Assembly: GCA_023436615.1 (NCBI GenBank) | Contig: JAEZIO010000007.1 | Location: 1 to 30,701, forward strand | DNA from: Pseudomonadota bacterium | GTDB taxonomy: Bacteria; Pseudomonadota; Alphaproteobacteria; Sphingomonadales; Sphingomonadaceae | DNA length: 30,701 bases | Direction of reading: 5' to 3' | Shown: piece by piece, positions 30,231 through 30,701 of the stretch | How positions within the stretch are numbered: position 1 is the stretch's first letter | Layout: each line of letters begins with the position of its first letter | Made by a program: the position numbers and the translations under genes | Notes under the pieces: model-generated | Databases searched by the model: none | Told to the model about the DNA's origin: nothing | What the model saw: the letters and a program-made list of their open reading frames with translations, nothing else

Positions 30231-30277
30231 TTAACCGACCCGCGGATTTCCGTGGATTACCCGGCCCGGCGTTAACC
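30231..30277. promoter_or_regulatory. Two TTAACC CtrA-like half-sites between sciP and glsB-type gene
   Basis: TTAACC at 30231-30236 and again at 30272-30277, in the same orientation and 41 bp apart. Neither has a properly spaced second TTAA. They may be CtrA/SciP-linked elements; this is inferred from sequence and neighbourhood. Confidence 0.25.
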
Positions 30278-30305
30278 CTCAGGCTGGACAGATACTCCTG
30301 AATCC

Positions 30306-30331
30306 GGAACAACGGTGGGGCATCGGGCGTC
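30306..30331 (+). promoter_or_regulatory. Candidate EcfG promoter of the GlsB-type gene
   Basis: GGAAC (30306-30310), a 17-nt spacer, then CGTC (30328-30331). This is a perfect -35 and one mismatch at -10 against GGAAC-N16/17-CGTT. It lies about 60 nt before the start of a GlsB/YeaQ-type gene, a frequent general-stress target. Confidence 0.55.
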
Positions 30332-30390
30332 TTTTCGATGCTCATGGCCGCCGGGTGTATTGTGGCGGCCGCGAACAGGAGGAAACGCTC

Positions 30391-30651
30391 ATGGGTTTCA
30401 TCGTCTGGCTGATCGTTGGGGGTATCATCGGCTGGCTCGCCAGCCTCGTCATGCGCACGGATGCGCAGCAGGGAATCATCCTCAACATCGTCGTCGGCAT
30501 CATCGGCGCGGTCATCGCCGGCCTGATCTTCGGCGGCGGCAACATCAACACTTCGAACCCGCTCGATCTGACGAACATCCTGTGGTCGCTGCTTGGCGCG
30601 ATCATCCTGCTCGCGATCGTGAACCTCATCCGCAGAGGCACGGTCCGTTAA
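30391..30651 (+). CDS. GlsB/YeaQ/YmgE-family (transglycosylase-associated) membrane protein
   Basis: An 86-aa hydrophobic protein with three membrane segments: FIVWLIVGGIIGWLASLVM, ILNIVVGIIGAVIAGLIFGGG and the C-terminal ILWSLLGAIILLAIVNLI. This Gly-rich pattern is the GlsB/YeaQ signature. Members are stress-induced inner-membrane proteins whose function is unresolved despite the transglycosylase name. AGGAGG (30377-30382) lies eight bases before ATG 30391. The frame ends at 30651, close to the window edge. Confidence 0.9.
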   Translation: MGFIVWLIVGGIIGWLASLVMRTDAQQGIILNIVVGIIGAVIAGLIFGGGNINTSNPLDLTNILWSLLGAIILLAIVNLIRRGTVR

Positions 30652-30701
30652 AAAGCGCGACGCGTAACGCAATCGGAAAGGCGGCGCGGGCGCGCCCCCC
30701 G

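Noticed and set aside
30652..30701. Terminator or gene start at the right edge
   Set aside because: A GC-rich palindromic run is cut by the window end, so neither can be judged.

Overview
The window looks like chromosomal DNA of a Sphingomonadales alphaproteobacterium (Sphingomonas or a close relative). GC content is high throughout and genes are packed with stop/start overlaps. Sphingomonad-type genes recur: TonB-dependent receptors, a SciP/DUF1153 cell-cycle regulator, DUF3297, DUF6582, KGG-repeat and GlsB-type stress genes, and a short psp cluster. The assignment rests on gene content and style, not on a marker alignment. No CRISPR array, prophage or rRNA was seen. Bases 1-129 precede a tRNA and contain no gene I can support.

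Layout. 130-219: tRNA-Ser(CGA). 251-2043 (minus): a lipoprotein sorbosone-type dehydrogenase behind a DUF2231 membrane protein. 2234-6034 (plus): a TonB-dependent receptor with no visible signal peptide, a 49-aa KGG stress protein, a TonB-like protein and a divergent 6-phosphogluconolactonase. 6038-12731 (minus): a tight series hxlR - Asp/Asn beta-hydroxylase - unknown - MaoC hydratase - CitE-like lyase - acs - MFS transporter. HxlR is divergent from an azoreductase gene (12863), with inverted repeats between them. 13466-13708: DUF6582, whose ribosome binding site lies inside a predicted hairpin. 13705-17263 (minus): the bkd operon, encoding branched-chain 2-oxoacid dehydrogenase E1-alpha, E1-beta and E2.

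17323-19415 is a complete IS1595-family insertion sequence of 2,093 bp with matched terminal inverted repeats and a perfect 8-bp target duplication (AGCGAGCT). It carries an ISXO2-like transposase and, facing it, a two-gene passenger cassette: a 316-aa single-pass membrane protein and a 56-aa acidic protein, neither of which I recognise. The element landed in the short divergent region between bkd and DUF3297. This is the most novel-looking part of the window.

19486-21807: DUF3297, a small membrane protein, then the psp cluster (a 45-aa exported peptide, pspA, pspC and a PspB-like gene) behind a candidate sigma-54 promoter and ending at a strong terminator. 21813-26876: a ZnuD-like receptor divergent from a pdxH - CDF metal exporter - phzF - DUF4440 operon joined by GTGA overlaps. 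26848-29508 (minus): mnmA - NUDIX - exported MetX-like hydrolase. 29590-30651 (plus): a short unknown ORF, sciP and a GlsB-type membrane protein with an EcfG-like promoter.

Together the genes describe an aerobic heterotroph with acyl-CoA and branched-chain amino acid metabolism, TonB-dependent uptake, general-stress and envelope-stress responses, and one recent cassette-bearing transposition.
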